6,592 bases of DNA from an uncultured Oscillibacter sp. GTDB taxonomy: Bacteria; Bacillota; Clostridia; Oscillospirales; Oscillospiraceae. The notes under the pieces were generated by a model, which was given only the letters and a program-made list of their open reading frames with translations, did not search any database and was not told where the DNA came from. Of this stretch, positions 5,636-6,592 are shown piece by piece. Each line of letters starts with the position of its first letter. Within the stretch, counting starts at the first letter, position 1. A program made the translations under genes and the position numbers. Where the stretch lies: the NCBI GenBank assembly GCA_946530565.1, contig CAMNAE010000093.1:1-6592 (forward strand), written 5' to 3'.

Positions 5636-6592
5636 GTATGTAAAACGCGGCACAGCCGCACTGCTCGGCGCCATCCTGACCGTCACTGCGGCGTGCCCGG
5701 CGCTTGCCGCGGCGCCGGAGCCCTCCGCCGAGGAGACGCTCTACATCTCGCTCGACCCCTACGGCGCCTATAAGGCCGGCAGCGTCGTCAAGCGCTATGC
5801 GCTCAACGGCGCGAGCGAGATCACCGACTACGGCAGCTACAGCTCGGTCGTGAATATGTCGAGCAGCGCACAGCCGAAGCTCTCCGACGGGCAGGTGACC
5901 TTTGACCTCACGGGCGGCACTGACCGGCAGTTCTATTTCGAGGGCAAATATGACGCGCTGCCCTTGACGCTTCCCTGGGATGTCGACGTGAGCTACAAGT
6001 TGAACGGCGTACCGGCTGAGGCCGCCTCTCTCGCGGGCGCCGCCGGGACCGTGGAGATCACGCTCCAGTGCACGCCGAACGTGAACGCCGGCGAGTACTA
6101 CCGCAATAACCTCGTGCTTGAGATCGGCGCGATCTTCGACCGCGACGAGACATTGAGCATCGAGGCCGAGGGAGCGCAGAAGCAGAGCTACGGCTCCTAC
6201 ACGGCCTGCGCCTGGATGCTGCTCCCCGGCGAGGAGGACAGCTTTACGCTACGCATCGGCACCGAGGATTTCGCCTTCACGGGCTTTTTCTGCTCGATGT
6301 CCCCGCTCACGCTCTCGGCCGTCGATCGCATCAATGACTTAAGGGACGCGAAGCGCGACCTCGAGGACTCCTATGATCAGCTCTCCGACGCGCTTGACGG
6401 CGTGCTCGACGCGATGGACGGCATGAGCGGCAGCCTGAACGCCGCGGCAAACGGACTCGATGAGCTCAACGGCGCCCGTGCGACGATCTCGGCGGGGAAG
6501 GGGAGCGTCTATGACTCCCTCGATACCGTGCTCTCCGACGCCGACGGCCTCGCTGCCGTGCTCGATCCGGTCGTGCAGCAGACGCAGGACGC
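5628..6592 (+). CDS. Exported heptad-repeat protein, partner of the MMPL transporter (3' end outside window)
   Basis: No characterised family is recognised with confidence. 321 codons are visible and open to the window edge. The ATG at 5628 overlaps the transporter gene by 8 bases, with AAGG (5616-5619) 8 nt before it, so it is translationally coupled. Residues 1-27 form a signal peptide: Lys/Arg start, hydrophobic core 10-22, and ALA (25-27) as likely cleavage site. Cys23 after VTAA could instead be a weak lipobox. Residues about 35-230 look beta-rich, with many aromatic and glycine turns and no membrane helix. From about 235 the protein becomes a heptad coiled coil, with hydrophobic or small residues every seventh position from L238 to V315 (12 positions, only A273 small), still running at the edge. 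This resembles the heptad regions of YhgE/Pip-type proteins often linked to MMPL or type VII export genes. A C-terminal membrane anchor could lie beyond the window. Confidence 0.85.
   Translation, partial: MNKYVKRGTAALLGAILTVTAACPALAAAPEPSAEETLYISLDPYGAYKAGSVVKRYALNGASEITDYGSYSSVVNMSSSAQPKLSDGQVTFDLTGGTDRQFYFEGKYDALPLTLPWDVDVSYKLNGVPAEAASLAGAAGTVEITLQCTPNVNAGEYYRNNLVLEIGAIFDRDETLSIEAEGAQKQSYGSYTACAWMLLPGEEDSFTLRIGTEDFAFTGFFCSMSPLTLSAVDRINDLRDAKRDLEDSYDQLSDALDGVLDAMDGMSGSLNAAANGLDELNGARATISAGKGSVYDSLDTVLSDADGLAAVLDPVVQQTQD

Noticed and set aside
5628..5697. Lipoprotein signal (Cys23) in the exported protein
   Set aside because: The residues before the Cys (VTAA) lack the usual Leu at -3, while a good ALA cleavage site follows at 25-27. 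It is kept only as an alternative.

Overview
The window looks like chromosomal DNA of a GC-rich, Gram-positive anaerobe, most likely a gut Clostridia of the Oscillospiraceae/Ruminococcaceae type. This is an inference from three things: strong AGGAGG-type ribosome binding sites, a TetR protein with a Firmicutes-style C-terminal half, and a 739-residue MMPL/RND transporter of the size usual in Gram-positives. The third codon position is strongly biased to G or C. The intergenic regions are clearly more AT-rich than the genes. No rRNA, tRNA, CRISPR array, insertion sequence or phage gene was seen.

Left part, minus strand (1-3207). Three genes read leftward. A TetR-family regulator (3207-2584) is followed after two bases by rsmA/ksgA (2581-1709), the 16S rRNA adenine dimethyltransferase. 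A clear rho-independent terminator (1650-1618) ends that unit. After it comes a separate promoter and the gene for ATP-type phosphoenolpyruvate carboxykinase (1441 to beyond position 1), of which 480 residues are visible and the C-terminus is cut by the window edge.

Middle (3208-3415). This AT-rich divergent control region has overlapping promoters that share the palindrome TATTATAATA. It also holds a second candidate rightward promoter whose 17-bp spacer contains the perfect 14-bp palindrome AAAGGTCGACCTTT, a good candidate TetR operator. A 13-bp direct repeat then duplicates the first codons of the transporter gene upstream of itself.

Right part, plus strand (3416-6592). A 12-TM MMPL/RND-superfamily exporter (3416-5635) overlaps by 8 bases with a gene for an exported protein (5628 to beyond 6592). 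That protein has a signal peptide, a probable beta-rich N-terminal region and a long uninterrupted heptad-repeat segment that continues past the window edge.

The likely logic is that TetR represses the divergent transporter/exported-protein operon and also sits at the head of its own operon with rsmA. The transporter plus secreted coiled-coil partner is the most interesting unit: it suggests an export machine in which an extracytoplasmic coiled-coil protein works with an RND pump in a cell lacking the usual Gram-negative adaptor and outer-membrane channel. The substrate cannot be told from the sequence.
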